In this document: positions 47,201 through 59,694 of the stretch, piece by piece
How positions within the stretch are numbered: the stretch's first letter is position 1
Layout: each line of letters opens with the position of its first letter
Assembly: GCF_021134715.1 (NCBI RefSeq)
Contig: NC_060028.1
Coordinates: 6,718,501 to 6,782,500 of the forward strand
DNA: 64,000 nt
Reading direction: 5' to 3'
DNA from: Daphnia pulex
Lineage: Eukaryota > Arthropoda > Branchiopoda > Diplostraca > Daphniidae
Notes under the pieces: generated by a model
What the model was told of the DNA's origin: nothing
Databases searched by the model: none
What the model saw: the letters and a program-made list of their open reading frames with translations, nothing else
Program-made: the position numbers and the translations under genes

Positions 47201-48676
47201 ACCTACACGGAAGTCGATCGGCCGAAAGACCGTTCAGTGATCAAAACCAGGTGGACCTACAAGCTGAAGCCGGGCTTCAAAGGAAGCCCACCAATCTACA
47301 AGGCTCGTTTCGTGGCGAAAGGCTACACGCAGGAGCCCGATGTCGACTACACGTCATCCGAAACGTACGCCCCGACCCTGAAGGTCGACTCTCTTCGAGT
47401 GCTGCTCTCCATTGCTGCCGTCCACGACTTGGAACTCACACAACTTGACGTCAAGACCGCCTTTCTCTGCGGATCTCTGACCGAAGAACTGTACATCGAG
47501 TTGCCAGAAGGGTTCACTAAACCAGGAAAAGTCGGTCGGCTCAATCATCCAATCTACGGACTGATTCAGTCAGCGTACAACTTCAACGAGACCTTCGACG
47601 GCTATATTGTCAAGTACGAACTGATCCGTTCCAACTACGACCCGTGTCTCTACTATCACATTGGAAAGGACCCGAACGACATCACTCTGTTCGGGATTTG
47701 GGTCGACGACGGCATCCTGGCAACAAAGACGCTAGAAAAGGCAACAGCCATCATCCAGCACCTGGAGCAGTACCTTGAGATGACCTCGAGACCAGCCGAC
47801 ATCTTCATCGGCCTCGAGATCACAAGGAACCGCGAAGAGAGGAAACTCTACATCTCTCAAGGCACCTACGTCCGTTCACTGCTGGAGAAATTCAGGATGA
47901 CAGACTGTCATCCCCGTAACGTGCCAGCTGATCCCTGCTCTCGCCTCAGCGCCAGAGACCGCCCACAGAACAGTGGTAAACCTCCGCTCACAACGACACC
48001 TTACCGCGCCGCAGTCGGCGGCCTCATGTACGTAGCAAAGATGACACGCCCCGACGCCTTGTTCGCCGTCAACGCTTGCTCCCGGCAAAGTATCGACCCC
48101 GGAGTACCTCACTGGGAGGCAATCAAGTGGATCTTGGCCTATCTGGCAGGCACAATCGACTTTGGGATCTGCTACGGAGGGACAGGCATCACAAATCATC
48201 TTGTCGGCTACTCCGATTCTGATTTCGCAGGTTGCGAGGACACCCGGCGATCCACCTCCGGTCTAATATTCATTTTGAATGGAGGCGCGATCTCTTGGAC
48301 CTGTCATCTTCAGAAGCCGATCGCACTTTCAACCGCCGAAGCAGAATACTACGCAGCCGGACACGCCAGCAAAGAAATCGCGTGGCAAAGAAATCTGTTG
48401 GAGGAGATCGGATTTAAACAACAGGAGCCTACGCCTCTTCTTTGCGACAACAAAAGCGCCATCATGATGGTTCACAATCCGGTCTTCCACGCAAGGACGA
48501 AGCACATCGAGTTGAAGTACCACTACATTCGCAAGGAGTTCAAACAAAAGAACATCCGTCTTCTGTCCGTCTCATCCGCAGACGAATTGGCCGACTTCCT
48601 CACGAAGCCCTTGAAGGTAGAAGCACTTCGACTGAACAGGGAACGCATCGGTGTCTGCAGCTTGCCTCGAAGCTAA
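44228..48676 (+). pseudogene. Copia gag-pol frame with intron-like insert and premature stop in gag
   Basis: Gag begins at ATG 44228 with GKNFAIWKYSIQLRL, typical of copia Gag. A 90-bp GT-AG segment with in-frame stop interrupts it at 44381-44470. The same frame resumes and meets a TGA at 44615-44617, then is open without break through 48676. Landmarks: CCHC knuckle CWHCNYYGHWQKEC near 45237; protease YLDSGATQHMF near 45430; integrase HHCC (HLRLAHLNYP ... CHEC) and DDE core near 45850-46430; reverse transcriptase TRWTYKLKPGF to the active site WVDDG near 47700; RNase H from YSDSDFAG near 48210 to DELADFLTKPL. All pol motifs are present, so only gag appears damaged. The single continuous Gag-Pol frame is normal for copia. 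Confidence 0.88.
44381..44470 (+). other. Intron-like segment inside copia gag
   Basis: GAG|GTAATA at the left and a pyrimidine-rich tract with CTCCGTCCAG|GTC at the right. It is 90 bp long, A-rich after the donor (17-20 consecutive A), and has an in-frame TAA. The gag reading frame is identical on both sides, so removal would join the two halves cleanly. Confidence 0.6.
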
Positions 48677-48778
48677 AACAAAATTCAAATTTTCGTATTT
48701 TTTCTTTCTTATTATTCTCCTTACGTCTAACACTTCTCAATTCTTTCAAAATTAAACACCTAGATCAACACGCTCAGA

Positions 48779-48789
48779 TTGAGGGGGAG
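48779..48789 (+). other. Polypurine tract of the copia element
   Basis: A purine-rich run, TTGAGGGGGAG, lies immediately before the right LTR, where plus-strand priming is expected. Confidence 0.75.
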
Positions 48790-49133
48790 TGTTAAGTTAA
48801 CAATCCTCCGCTAGGGGGACTATCCTCGATTATGCACAACGACTCTCAATCGTTGTCATCGTCTTTCTGACGTTCTATTACGTGTGTGTGTCTTCTCTTT
48901 CTTATGGTGAACACTTTGTTCGTTCAGCATCCCACCTAGATTATTATCTTACAAGTGTCTCTGTATTCTGTGCTAGTGGACTGCGATCAAAGGTAATATG
49001 TTATATCAATCTACCCTCTTTACAATAAGAGATGGCAGCCCTCTTGATGTCAAGAGACGGCATGTTTCCTCAATGTTGAGATGGTAATAAACAAGATGAA
49101 AAGTAATGTCTATCCCTTGATCATAATCTAATA
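48790..49133 (+). repeat. Right LTR of the copia element
   Basis: 344 bp, apparently identical to the left LTR, from TGTTAAGTTAAC to TCTAATA, followed by the TATTC target duplication. Confidence 0.93.
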
Positions 49134-49138
49134 TATTC

Positions 49139-50481
49139 TGACTAACATAACCGGATCAAATGTTAGGATACGGACTGGGCAGAAAAACGAAAAGTTTCCA
49201 CTTAAAGAGTTTTTTTGGCTTCCAGTGTATTTGCATTTTCAGCAAATTTTTTCTTTAAAAAAAAATATGCGTTTCCGAACCGCAAGCCTTGTTTTGACAA
49301 ACTAAGCCTTTAGGTTGGGTAAAGAATTCCTTTTTTGTAAGACCATCGACGAATAAAGCTACATGAAATCTAGTAGTGCTGTTTTGTACGATATGATCAA
49401 CTTTCTTCGTAATTTGATGTCTATGAACAAAAAAAGAAAAAGCTCTCACAAATCTACCAATTTAAGGAAAATATAAGAACTTAAATTACTTCTTATTCAA
49501 TAAAAAAAGTTGATTCATTTTTGTGACTCAAAATGTTTTGAAGTCTCTTTTTGAAGGTGCTAAATAAAAAAAACGCCCAAAATCCAATATTACGTCATAT
49601 TAAAAGAAATTAATTTTGCAGAAAAATATACTTTGATTACATCAGTTAAATAAGCGAGTTAAACCACCAACCTCATCCTCTTTAGACAATTAAATTCCAA
49701 TTTTAGTTTTAATTGATTTAATTTCAGTGAAATTAAAACATAAAATAATAAAAGGGTGATCAGGGGTGTTGAAGCCGCTGTCTCAGAATCTTGGACGTGG
49801 TAAAATCTCGGACGTGGCCGTCTAACAGACGCTCTTTGCTCGCTACTACTACTACATTGACGGACGCTGATCACTGCCCGTTCGCTGGATGGCGTCTGAA
49901 ACTTTAAATTGGGTAAGTCACTCCTCCGAACATTTTTAATTGCCAGTTGATGTTTCTACCCCTCAATCTTTAACTCAGATGCGATCTGCAATTTTTGACT
50001 GGGCAGCATCTGATCTTATTTCCCCTTTAATTAACGAATGGCCAGAATATCAATTGAACAGGAGGAATGGAGCTGTCACCGCGATGTGTGGAGTTTTTGA
50101 GTTATTTAGTGGGAACTGACTGGGCAGTGCCAGCAGAGACCAATCGATGGGCACTTCTGCTGGCCAGCGTCATCCAACGGTATCAGATCACTACCACTGC
50201 CCCCTCCTTCTTCTTCATCCACTTCCTCCTCGTCACCGAAAACATCGCAAAACACGTCCGCTGCTTCCTCGTCTATTGACAATTTCCCCCTGAACAATGG
50301 ACCAAAACTTTGTTGAGCCTCTTCTAATTGAAATCATCCCATAAATTGTCGAAACTTTACAGGCGGTGAACATAAATCACGATAGCAGCACATCACCTTT
50401 ACCAGTGCAAATGCAAACAAACAAACATATATCGGCCATGACCAGAAGTAATTTTAGCTCATCATCCTTTCGTGCTTTATA
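49139..50481. other. Intergenic, no gene recognised
   Basis: A/T-rich DNA with short frames only. A glutamate-rich minus-strand frame near 50106-50297 (DEEEVDEEEGGG) is low complexity and has no supporting context. Confidence 0.4.
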
Positions 50482-51200
50482 AGTGGAGATGCATCAGAGC
50501 CAATCACCACTCCAAACCAGACGAAAGAGTCAAGGGGCTTCTTGATCAAACGAGTACCACGCCGGAAGAAATCTACTCCCACACTCCTGCATCCACACAC
50601 GATCATCAGTCCAGTTTTTTGTAAAGGTTTTCATGCGAACGCCAACTCTAATTCTGCTCCTTGAAGTACGTCTAGCTCATCATTATTTCCTGCAGAGTTA
50701 TCGTTCAATTGATGGCCATTAATCCTGCTCCAGTCCCGGATTACCTCCTTGGGCCACCACGATAAGCAATCCTCCCCCTGATGTAGCCGTATGTGGAAAT
50801 GGATCAAAGCCGGTCGCCACTCCAAATCAGAAGGAAAAGATGGACCAGGAAGAGTAGAGGGTCTTCTTTATCATACCACGTCTTCCATCAGTACTATGAC
50901 GAAAGTAATATTCACCCACATTTCTGCATCCGCAATACTCAATCGAAAACCAGTTTTTGATAATGGATTACATACAAACGCCATCTCTAATCCTGCTCCA
51001 GCGTATCTTCTCAGGTCACCATGTTACGCATTCCTCCTCCCAATGTAGCCGCAAGTGGAGATGGATCAGAGCCGTAGCCACTCCAAATCAGCCGGAAGAG
51101 TCAAGGGTCTTCTTGGTCAAACGAGTACCACACCGAAAGAAAACTACTCCCACAATTCTTCAACCTCCGTATTCGATCGACAATGCAGTTTTTAAAAAAA
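50482..51200. repeat. About 2.5 imperfect tandem units of 260-310 bp
   Basis: A motif of the type GTGGAGATGGATCAGAGCC followed by CCACTCCAAA, AAGAGTCAAGGG and the downstream blocks ACGAGTACCACRCCG and ACTCCCACA recurs starting at about 50482, 50793 and 51054. Between units there is a shared CCTCCYCCC(AT)ATGTAGCCG stretch. Units differ by substitutions and small indels. No unit has a long open frame throughout, so the array is probably derived from a once-coding or transposon-derived sequence. Confidence 0.6.
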
Positions 51201-51357
51201 AGTTCGCAAACTTAATGTATATTTTTTGTTTACTTTGCTTTTCTATAACGATTTATAATAGAAGTGATATGTGTTTCGATTCAGCCTATAAAGCAAAACT
51301 TATTGGTGCAAAATAAGCCTGAAAATATATCGCTCGTGTGGTCACTTAAAGTAACAT

Positions 51358-51410
51358 AAAAACATACTTATGTGACGTTTAAGTCTTAAACGTCACATAA
51401 GTATGTTTTT
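51358..51410. repeat. Perfect 53-bp palindrome
   Basis: Two perfectly complementary 26-bp arms around a single central T (51384). The left arm begins AAAAACATACTTATGTGACG and the right arm ends CGTCACATAAGTATGTTTTT. It could form a 26-bp hairpin. No transposon gene surrounds it. Confidence 0.9.
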
Positions 51411-52393
51411 TAGTTTTTCGGGAATGCTTTGTTAAACATTAAAAGTAATTTAAATTTTACGTTGTTGGATGTCAAATTCTTTTGTGATGTATAAGACAAA
51501 AGTTACGCAATTAAACGTTTAATGAGATTACACCAAAAAGTTCTCGCAAGGGCTCAACAAAACAACAAATCAACAAGCATCAAACTACGCAGCAAAAAAA
51601 TAAATAAGCAAGTTGCAATAATGCAGTAACATCGAAAAAGCTAATGTTGACCTTCTTGCCCAAATCTAAAGGGATCATGCTGTCTAAAGTGTAGTGTTGC
51701 AATTGTGTCACAATAACAACTTATTATAATTTCTGAATTTAAGTATTTAACTATATTTAAAAATTGCTTTACACATTTACAGGCAAATTCTTTGGCTGCC
51801 AAAAAGAATAATCTATTACGAATAAAAAATAACCTGCTGAAGATGGTGAAGATGAAAATGTCTACTCATCCACACAGAAACATGCATCTTGTTCGGTAAT
51901 TGATAATGTTAAATAACTTAATGTTATAATTCCCTGCATTATTGTCTTTGTTTCTTGCAGCATGTTTCTGATATATTGGCTTTTGATGATCATGTCCAGA
52001 GTCCACTTTTTGGCTCTTGCCATGTTCAGCTTTGTCAGAAAGAAGAAAAATTCAATGACAAAAAAATCCACGTTATCTAGAAGTGGCAGTGACGATGAAT
52101 ATTTACGTGATGAAGTTTAAATGTTGCTCCTGGTTAAAGCCAACAGTTATCTGATCCGTTGGATTTGTCGAAGGACACATTTGAGGCACTGAGAGAACTT
52201 TATGCTGTAAAAGTTTCTGAAAAATTTCAACTTTAAAAGCAAGTTGCCAATCTGGAACAAGAGCTAACGCTTATGCAAACTAACGTGTTTATTAATAATA
52301 AATTGATTTCCCAGATTACTGCGTTCTGGGTGCTGCCATGTTTCACTGTGCGACAAACCGAAGGTTGATGGTCTTCCGGCGCATTTCCAGCGC
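51411..52393. other. No gene recognised; coiled-coil-like remnant
   Basis: Mostly A/T-rich DNA. Around 52150-52290 the plus strand reads SDPLDLSKDTFEALRELYA then, after a stop, QVANLEQELTLMQTN, which resembles a broken coiled-coil exon. The parent gene is not recognised. Confidence 0.3.
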
Positions 52394-52735
52394 TTAGTGA
52401 CGCTGCTTTAGAGTAAAGGCTTCCTCTCGGAATTTATTCCTTTTCCAGAAAGACAACTTTACTCCTGGAGGGGCAATAGCTAGTTTCAGTGTCTCCGTGT
52501 CCTGCCGCTGCTTGAACGGGACGAACTTGTTCCTTAGCAAAGCCTTGGTTGCAGGGATCTGGAGTAAGTTGAAGAAGGGCTTCTCGAAAAAAAGTTCGAG
52601 GAGACTCCAGCACATCCGCTTATTCTTTTCAGTTATCATGGTTTGGACATAGTCCTTATATTCAGCTCGGGCAATTTGAGGATTCAGGCAATATCCTTGC
52701 GTTCGGGTGTGTTCACGATGACAGTATGTCTCTAC
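52394..52735 (-). pseudogene. Unidentified exon-like open frame
   Basis: A minus-strand open stretch of about 110 codons ending at 52394, with EYKDYVQTMITEKNKR, LELFFEKPFFNLLQIPATKAL and FVPFKQRQDTET. The amino-acid composition is protein-like rather than random, but there is no clear start or splice partner and I do not recognise the family. It could be an exon of a decayed gene or part of a mobile element. Confidence 0.3.
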
Positions 52736-55700
52736 GGCACTTGAGAAGAAAAAAATAGGTTAAATTCGTCACGGGAACTGGCTTGAAGTACCATGCACGT
52801 CTTTTGGCACAAATAATTTTTTTTTACGAATTGTGAATATGAATCCAAAAATGCTGCAGTCAAAATTTCAGGAAATAATTCCAATTTTTGAAATTGAACA
52901 CCCGTATTTGATCGTGCGACAGAGTCCTCTTTTGATGTAACACCATAAGTTCTGGTAACGTCAAGTGGAACTGGCTTCTAACCGTGGAAAACCCTGACAA
53001 TGTTACAATACCAAAAAGTGTTAACACAGCAATTTTCAATAATGTTTTAATTTCTTTAAAACTAACCGTCTTAGAAACGTCGTTTTTCTCCTTCACAACA
53101 ATGTTGATCCTTCCCTTAGGTCCTTTCAACACACACCAACGTATTTTTCAAAAACATTTTGCAAATCTCTTTCGTCAGAAGTGACGAACATTGATCAGTG
53201 GTAAGATGGAAGATGTCCTGATTATAATTGCCATATACTTTGGCGTTTTAGCAGTGCTTAGTAGTGCATTTCAGTGCTACACAGAAAAATAAAAATAATA
53301 CATTGTGAAGTAAGGAAGAGTAAGTAAGGAAGAGCAGATAATTCAATTGAGGAATTGACGAACTCTTAACGATTCTTTAGGGAAAGAAGACATGCCATGT
53401 TGGCTTTTCGATATTAATAACATACCTTATGAAGCTTTTGCAGCATCTAAACGTATTATACGTATATTTGTATGATTATATACATATATTTACATGAAAA
53501 AACAAAAAATATTTAAAACGTCCAACGTAAAGTATTCTACGACAAATTTGAACAGAAAAATTCCATTTCTGTTAGGCATTTTAGGGGTTGAATAGAATTT
53601 TTCTGTTCAAATTTTTTTGTAGGATACTTTACCTTTAAAAAAAGCTGCATTCGTAATTAGAAGAAAGAGTCAGAGAGAATTTTAATCCTGTTTTAGTGTT
53701 CAGCACAATTTTATTTGCCTCATCAAGCTCAATTATGTGACGATGTTAAATTGACCACCGCCTCTTTAATTAACCGTGTGTAATGGCATCCAACATTTAG
53801 AGACGATTTGTTACGGTTTCCTCAAAATGTCCGTTGTCATCGAAATATATTCAGTGTAGTGCTTACCCGGGAACAAGTAAGCAAACATAAAAAAAAATCC
53901 GAATTTTTGAACATTATAATTGAATGTCTACCTGATTAGAACTATGAAATGATCAAAATGTTCAGTGACTCGATCCAATCCATGATAATAGAAAGCTAAT
54001 GTGAATTGGTCTGCGAAGATTTGCACATTCTTTTTCAAACTGTGTTTGCTCATGGGAAAACTTCGATCCGTCGTCGTCTTGCTAGGGCAGAGCATGCTCA
54101 CTCCAACCCGAGTTGTTCTCTTGAGCAATTACATCGAATACGAATTGATCCTATATATCAGTAGTTTTAAATCAAGAATTTTACCGAAGAGTCGCCGCTG
54201 CGAAACACACAATCAAATACCGATCCCAAAATACAAACTCAGTCATTCTCTTTTGAAAAAGAAAGAAATGCCGTTCTTTCCCACTTACATGTTCCCATTC
54301 TCGCCTGTATCAATCTTTTCATTAAAAAGAAACCTGAAACCGAAAGTTTCTGGAAAGCTGACATAGTAACGTCCATTAATTCGATCTGTGGAAAATAAAA
54401 AAGATTCACACCATGGATGAGCGATGGGGAAGGAAATATCTAAAGTTCGTTAGCGTAAACATGAACATAGAGAGATTGCATAGGAATGCATGGTTGAGGT
54501 TTTAACGGGGATATTGGTTCTTGGTGCAGCAACCGTCTTTGAATAGAAAACTCTGTTTTAACGTTTTAACGAAGAGTTTAGCATAAACCCTTCTTGAACC
54601 TTCAATCGCAATCCACAAGAGAAAGCAAAGAAAAAACCTTATCAATCTGATGATGAAATTGGGAAAAAAGCAAACTTTCAATCCTTACTATCCTTTTCTA
54701 TATCATATATCCTAAACCGGACGAGCTAATTTATGAACCGGGTGGGCCGGTAAACGTGTCTTAGATGACCTTGCAGAAGAGAAGTTTCTTGAATTTTTGG
54801 TCTCACTGCCAAACTATACGGTGTTTATAATAAAAAAACCTTTTATCTTATCTCAAATCTAAGTGTCGTTCACCGTCTCCAATATCTTTGCTGATTGAAA
54901 AGAAACGCAACTATTTAAGCGCAATACTAACTATTCTCTCAATCCAGACTACTCTTATGGCTCTAAGTATGGCACACCCAGAAGACAAAGTATATGCCGA
55001 AATGCTGATATCACGACGATTTCACTAGAGCAAATTAAGGTCCTCCATGTGCCCATCTCAATACAATCAATGCCCATCTCAATACAGTCAAGCCTGTGCC
55101 TGAAAAAAGAGAAGTTAATACCATGAGGGAAACAAGTATATCGTTACATAGACAACCACCGCTCATGGCGTCACGAGAATTCTGGCTGAGACCTTATAAT
55201 GCACAAGCCAAACTATTCACAGTGCCTCACGTAAGTCATGCAACGACTCCAACAACCTTTTATTAACAAGAAGATTCAGTAAATAATCAACCATAACAGA
55301 AGACAAGATAACTTGTCCCAGTCATCAACACGTTAACCCTGAAACAGCAGAAATAAAAAGAATCCCAACTCCTTAGCACTTTAGCGATCTCAAAAACGAG
55401 AATCATTTCAGATCACTGATGCCATTTGAATATAAGACAGAATCACTGGGAGGAAATAACCCAAAGAAGATGAAAATGTACTCTCGAACCCTCAAACGCG
55501 ACATTAACAACAACCTACCTGACAATCACTAGCTAATACAAAAGGTTGTTTTAAAATTTAGCAAACTTTCATGGAAAATACGCAAACACTCCTCGAAATT
55601 GATTTTTACTTCCTTTACCCATCTCAAGTTAGCTTAACGAAATTTTTAATAGGCTCGATTTACTCAAACGAAAAGCACAAGAAATCATGCTTTTTGTAGT

Positions 55701-57436
55701 TCTGGCATCTCAACTAAACAATTCTTTACAAATGACTCCTCAAAACAAAGCTTACTTTTAAAAGGATATATTTTTTGGGAACAAGAGAGAATGAAAATTG
55801 AAAAGAAACTTGAAAGAAGCGGAATGATTTTTTCTGACTTTCTAAAATGTGAAACCGACACAACTTACTTTCTAAATCCTTCTGTGCATGCCAGTAAAAC
55901 TTTTGTCAAAGTAGAAATCCATAGTCGTTGAACAGCCTTGACATGGACCACTAGTTGCAAATGGATATTTCACGACACTCGTCGTGAGAACTAATTTACC
56001 TTCACTGTAACTTTTGCGGCAATTTCCAACATGATCTTTATCCCTAGACAAGCTCAAAACAAATTTCTGTATAACGACGATTAGTCTACGCAAAGTTTTA
56101 TTTAACGATGTAAGTATTGCAAGGCAATACCCATACCTTCAAATTACGCTTGAAGTCTGACCAATAATACCGTGGTCAAGTTTTCTCACTAATTTACATT
56201 GGCAGTGACAAAAAGGCAAGTGAAATTTTAGGTTGAATTTAAAAATTGCCAACGACCTATCCAATGTAGAGCAACTGCGGACGAGTTTATTCTGTGGTGT
56301 TGCGGAGTAGCAGTTCCTCTATAAGAGATGTTGCGCCTTGAAAAAATATCGATGATAAGGGCAGACAGGCAATATTTTTTTGCAACTCAGAACAGAACTT
56401 TACATCCGACCTAATCTGCACTGGATTCCCTTTTGAGTCAATAAAAACCTGTGAGTGAAATAAAATTACTAGACAAAACAAATTAAAATAAAACGGAACG
56501 AAAATATCTTTCAACCATTAAAAAACTGTCTTTCTCTTTGAGTTGACTTAATTCTGTTGAATTTCATATCTTTTATCAGCCGGTGGAAGTCGTCTCTTTT
56601 CTCCTTCATCAGATTTTGCTTCTCCCGACACTCTTCTTCAACCCTTCAGGTACGCTGTGCTCCCCACAGAGTTGCAATTTTAGACAATTTTGAATGTAAA
56701 GTTAAGTTCTTGCTTTCTTCGGATGTCAGCAACAAATGTCGGGAATCGAAAACGACTTTGTGTAATTTTTTTCCCCATGTGAGAAATCGAAAACCAAAAA
56801 TAAAGTTTGAAAAACACAGCTAGTACTACGGCCTCCATCGCAGTATCCAGACATTCCTGCTATTTCAATTTTAAAATTAGTTTTATTTTTACAAGAAAAT
56901 AGAAATGATTTTACTGTTTTCTGTGGGCTTTGATGTTTCAGACCGTGCCAAATTTTCAACTTGTAGGGTTATATATTAAGACGGACGATTGGTTCTACGC
57001 ATTAACTGCGTCTAAACCTTTCCGTTTGGACCTCCGGTTCTGGTCAAAGTAGTCCATAGTTGATGTGGCTGCTTGCTGGTACCTACCAGTTGAAAAAGGC
57101 ATCTACACGATAACCATCTATATCATCCTTTGGTGAAACTTGAGTACCATGAAAAACTATAAATATTTCAAGACAACTAACCATTACCCTATCCACGCGC
57201 TGGAGGCTGTTGAAAAGGCATACTATGTCCAAAATGTTGATCATGAGGAGATGGTACATTACCATAGCTTGAAGGTGGTCCTTGTTGACATCGCCGCCAT
57301 TTTTTGATTACGTGGACTTTGCTGTAAGGAGAATTGTTGTTAGTTGCATGACTACAGTTGACACACACAAACACTCCAAGATTACCATATCCCAACCACC
57401 AGAACCATAAATTGAATCTCCACTGCAACCACTATT
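52736..57436. other. Gene-poor A/T-rich region
   Basis: About 4.7 kb with no gene model I can support apart from the hairpin at 53527-53632. Scattered short frames (for example a minus-strand one at 53928-54128 with KNVQIFADQFTLAFYYHGLDRV, and one at 57189-57428 with SSYGNVPSPHDQHFGHSMPF) may be exon remnants, but none has a start and matching splice sites. Confidence 0.35.
53527..53632. repeat. MITE-like 106-bp inverted repeat (hairpin)
   Basis: The left arm GTAAAGTATTCTACGACAAA (continuing to a run ending AGAAAAATTC) is matched in inverted orientation by the right arm ending GTAGGATACTTTAC. Arms are about 37 bp with a few mismatches and one or two unpaired bases, around a loop of roughly 30 bp. 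No target duplication is evident. Confidence 0.65.
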
Positions 57437-57766
57437 CTACTGCTGTTGATTATAGCCTTGCATCAGGCTTGGAAATGGCCCTCGTGGTCCTCCCATCTGG
57501 GCCATGCCTGTTAGTGGCGGTACTTGGAAACGCTGACTAGCTGAATGAGGGGGACCATGAAATCCTTCATGCCCTCCTGGTAGTCTTCTCTGCATAAACA
57601 AAGAATGGATCCCATTGAAACACCTCCAACAAATTTTCTCATAAGTCTCATGCCCGTCAGTCCATTCATGGGTGCCTCTAGTCCAGATCTGCCAGCATAA
57701 TGATGTTTTTAATAAGACATCGTTGGGCAAAGTCTCCATCATTGGCAAAGTTCTCCTCGTTCCCAT
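57437..57766 (-). pseudogene. Glycine/proline/glutamine-rich exon remnant
   Basis: A 109-codon minus-strand frame whose second half reads GFHGPPHSASQRFQVPPLTG and MGGPRGPFPSLMQGYNQQQ, the style of metazoan nuclear coactivators and RNA-binding proteins. The first half of the frame is not convincing, and plausible peptide in the alternative frames suggests frameshifts. A nearby minus-strand piece at 57189-57300 (PPSSYGNVPSP ... PFQQPPARG) may belong to the same parent gene. The family was not identified. Confidence 0.35.
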
Positions 57767-59438
57767 TAGAGAAAAAATTAATACAATGAATCGTTGTTTG
57801 TGGACCCTGCAGAAAACCGGTCGATTAAACTAGTAAATAATCTTTATTTTTCTAGAGGGGGCGTCATGTGCATATGTATTTAGTAGTCTACTAAATACAA
57901 ATTATCAACGTGGTGGTTCGTGACCAACAGAAACGGGTCCTGGAACACATAGGACCTCTGTAACAATTAAAATTGTTTGTGTGTTTTTTTCATCAATATC
58001 ACTGTTGATATTTATTTTCAGGAATTCCAAACAACTCTCATGGATCATCCTGCGCCTCGATCAAAATGCGTCGGAGGTACGGAAGCTGTTAACTGTTAAA
58101 AGCAGAGGTAGTACTGTTCCTTTGGACGAGTGTGAATGAAATGAGTTTGTTCAGCTGTTGCAGATATAAACAGAGGAGGACTTCGAAGAAATGGAACGGA
58201 AGTTAGAAAAGGACCATTCATATTGATCTAAGCTGGTAAAAATTGTAGTTTTCCTTCATTTTTTTTCAGTTATAGTTATAATTGTGGCTCTTTCTTTTAG
58301 ACTAACGAACTAAGATTGGTCGATGGAAAACGTTTGACCAAATGTCCTTTAAAGTAACGGACCATTTGTTGTCCATACGAATTGCTAATCAATTCACCTA
58401 CTTGGGGCATAAAAAAACTGCCGCACTTTCCAAGACCTCCGCATCTGCAATTCCGTCAAAGGTACTTGTGTGTGTTGTATCAACACTCTTACACTTTCTC
58501 TTATCTCGTTTCTATTAGCATCTATCCGATCCAAGTTCCCGGATGCATATAATGAACAATTTTCAAAACGCGTAGAGAGATGGTTAACAGAGGCTAAGGA
58601 TCCTAGGAAGAAAAAGAATAAGGTGGTGAGAGATGATATTGAATTATAAATGTTTGTCTTTTATCTGTTTTCAGTTTTTTTAAATTATTATTAATTGGTG
58701 TTGTTAATGCATTGAAATTGATGCCGAGAAATTGCAATCTAATTCGAATAAACAAGCAATTTTGCTATTTTTTTAATCAATTTGAATTTCTGCTTATTAC
58801 AGTTTGAGTAAAATGTCGTAGATGTATATTAAATTCAGGAATTTAATATCGTAGGGATGTGCAGACGATATTGGCCAAAAACATCCTAGCGATATGAAGG
58901 TTTAGGTGAATGTTTATGTCGTTACCATATCGTATGACTGACACTCTCCCTATGTTTAATCTATATCATTGTGCTAGCTGGGAAGCAACTATGACATGAC
59001 AAGGTATGTCAGTTGTGATTTGAGAATGACAATGAAATAAAAACATTTCTGGGATATTTCTTGTGAATACTATTTACGACGTGTTAAATGGAGCACTCTT
59101 TCTCAGTGTTCGACGTCTCTGATGTAATGTTATCATTTGCTGATGACTAGATCCCCTCTTTTCCCTAAATATCAGCAAATTGGAAAATTGTTTGTAAAAT
59201 TTCCAACCCTAAAATTTTAAAAATAGTTTCTCTTTTACCATCTGAGGTACGTATTTCTCATGTTCAAATTATGCTATTTAGTGATGGTTATTTGCAGTCA
59301 TAATAATCCCCTCCAGCAAACGTAATTCTGGAATACTTTCTCTCCAATTGTTACAATAGTCTTTGTTTAAAAGAGCAATGTCATTCCAAAGTGAATTACA
59401 TTGACACTTGCTGACAAAGATTTCTTATAGACAAAGAA
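57767..59438. other. No gene recognised
   Basis: About 1.7 kb of A/T-rich DNA with no splice-supported reading frame. Fragments near 58150-58230 (MERKLEKDHSY) are too short to assign. Confidence 0.4.
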
Positions 59439-59694
59439 ATGTCTTGGAAGGCAGCACTCCGAAAATTCAAAGTTTTCAATGGGGAAAAGGATGGTTTTTT
59501 ATATCTCGAAACCGGTAAGTGAATTCTTTCAATCATTTTCAAATAATTGAAAATAAACTAATTCGATTTTAATTATTTAGAAACTGGTAATAGTGCAGTT
59601 AGCTGCGAAGAGTGGCACAGCCTTATTATACACGATCTGGCGACCAAATATAGGAATGCCAGAAAATCAAAAGTCATTCGCTGATATTGAAAGG
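59439..59694 (+). pseudogene. Two-exon gene fragment, paralogous to the fragment at 41749
   Basis: Exon 59439-59514 (ATG; MSWKAALRKFKVFNGEKDGF) ends in a GTAAGT donor. The acceptor at 59580 opens a second exon in phase that reads SAVSCEEWHSLIIHDLATKY and stops at 59692-59694. The peptide and the intron position match the minus-strand fragment at 41749-42135. In the latter the frame remains open past this point, so the stop here looks like truncation. Family not recognised. Confidence 0.4.

Larger units (their letters stand above)
43846..49133 (+). mobile_element. Ty1/copia LTR retrotransposon, recent insertion
   Basis: A 5288-bp element bounded by two 344-bp LTRs that appear identical by eye, and by a 5-bp target duplication TATTC (43841-43845 and 49134-49138). 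A primer-binding site (GGTTATGGGCCCAGAG, immediately after the left LTR) resembles the internal initiator-tRNA-Met site used by Drosophila copia. A purine tract (GAGGGGGAG) precedes the right LTR. Domain order protease, integrase, reverse transcriptase, RNase H places it in Ty1/copia. LTR identity implies recent transposition. The coding unit is not fully intact because gag carries a stop codon and an intron-like insert, so this copy may rely on others. Confidence 0.95.

Noticed and set aside
56557-56823. 88-codon plus-strand frame
   Set aside because: No motif, no splice partners, and composition typical of random A/T-rich sequence.
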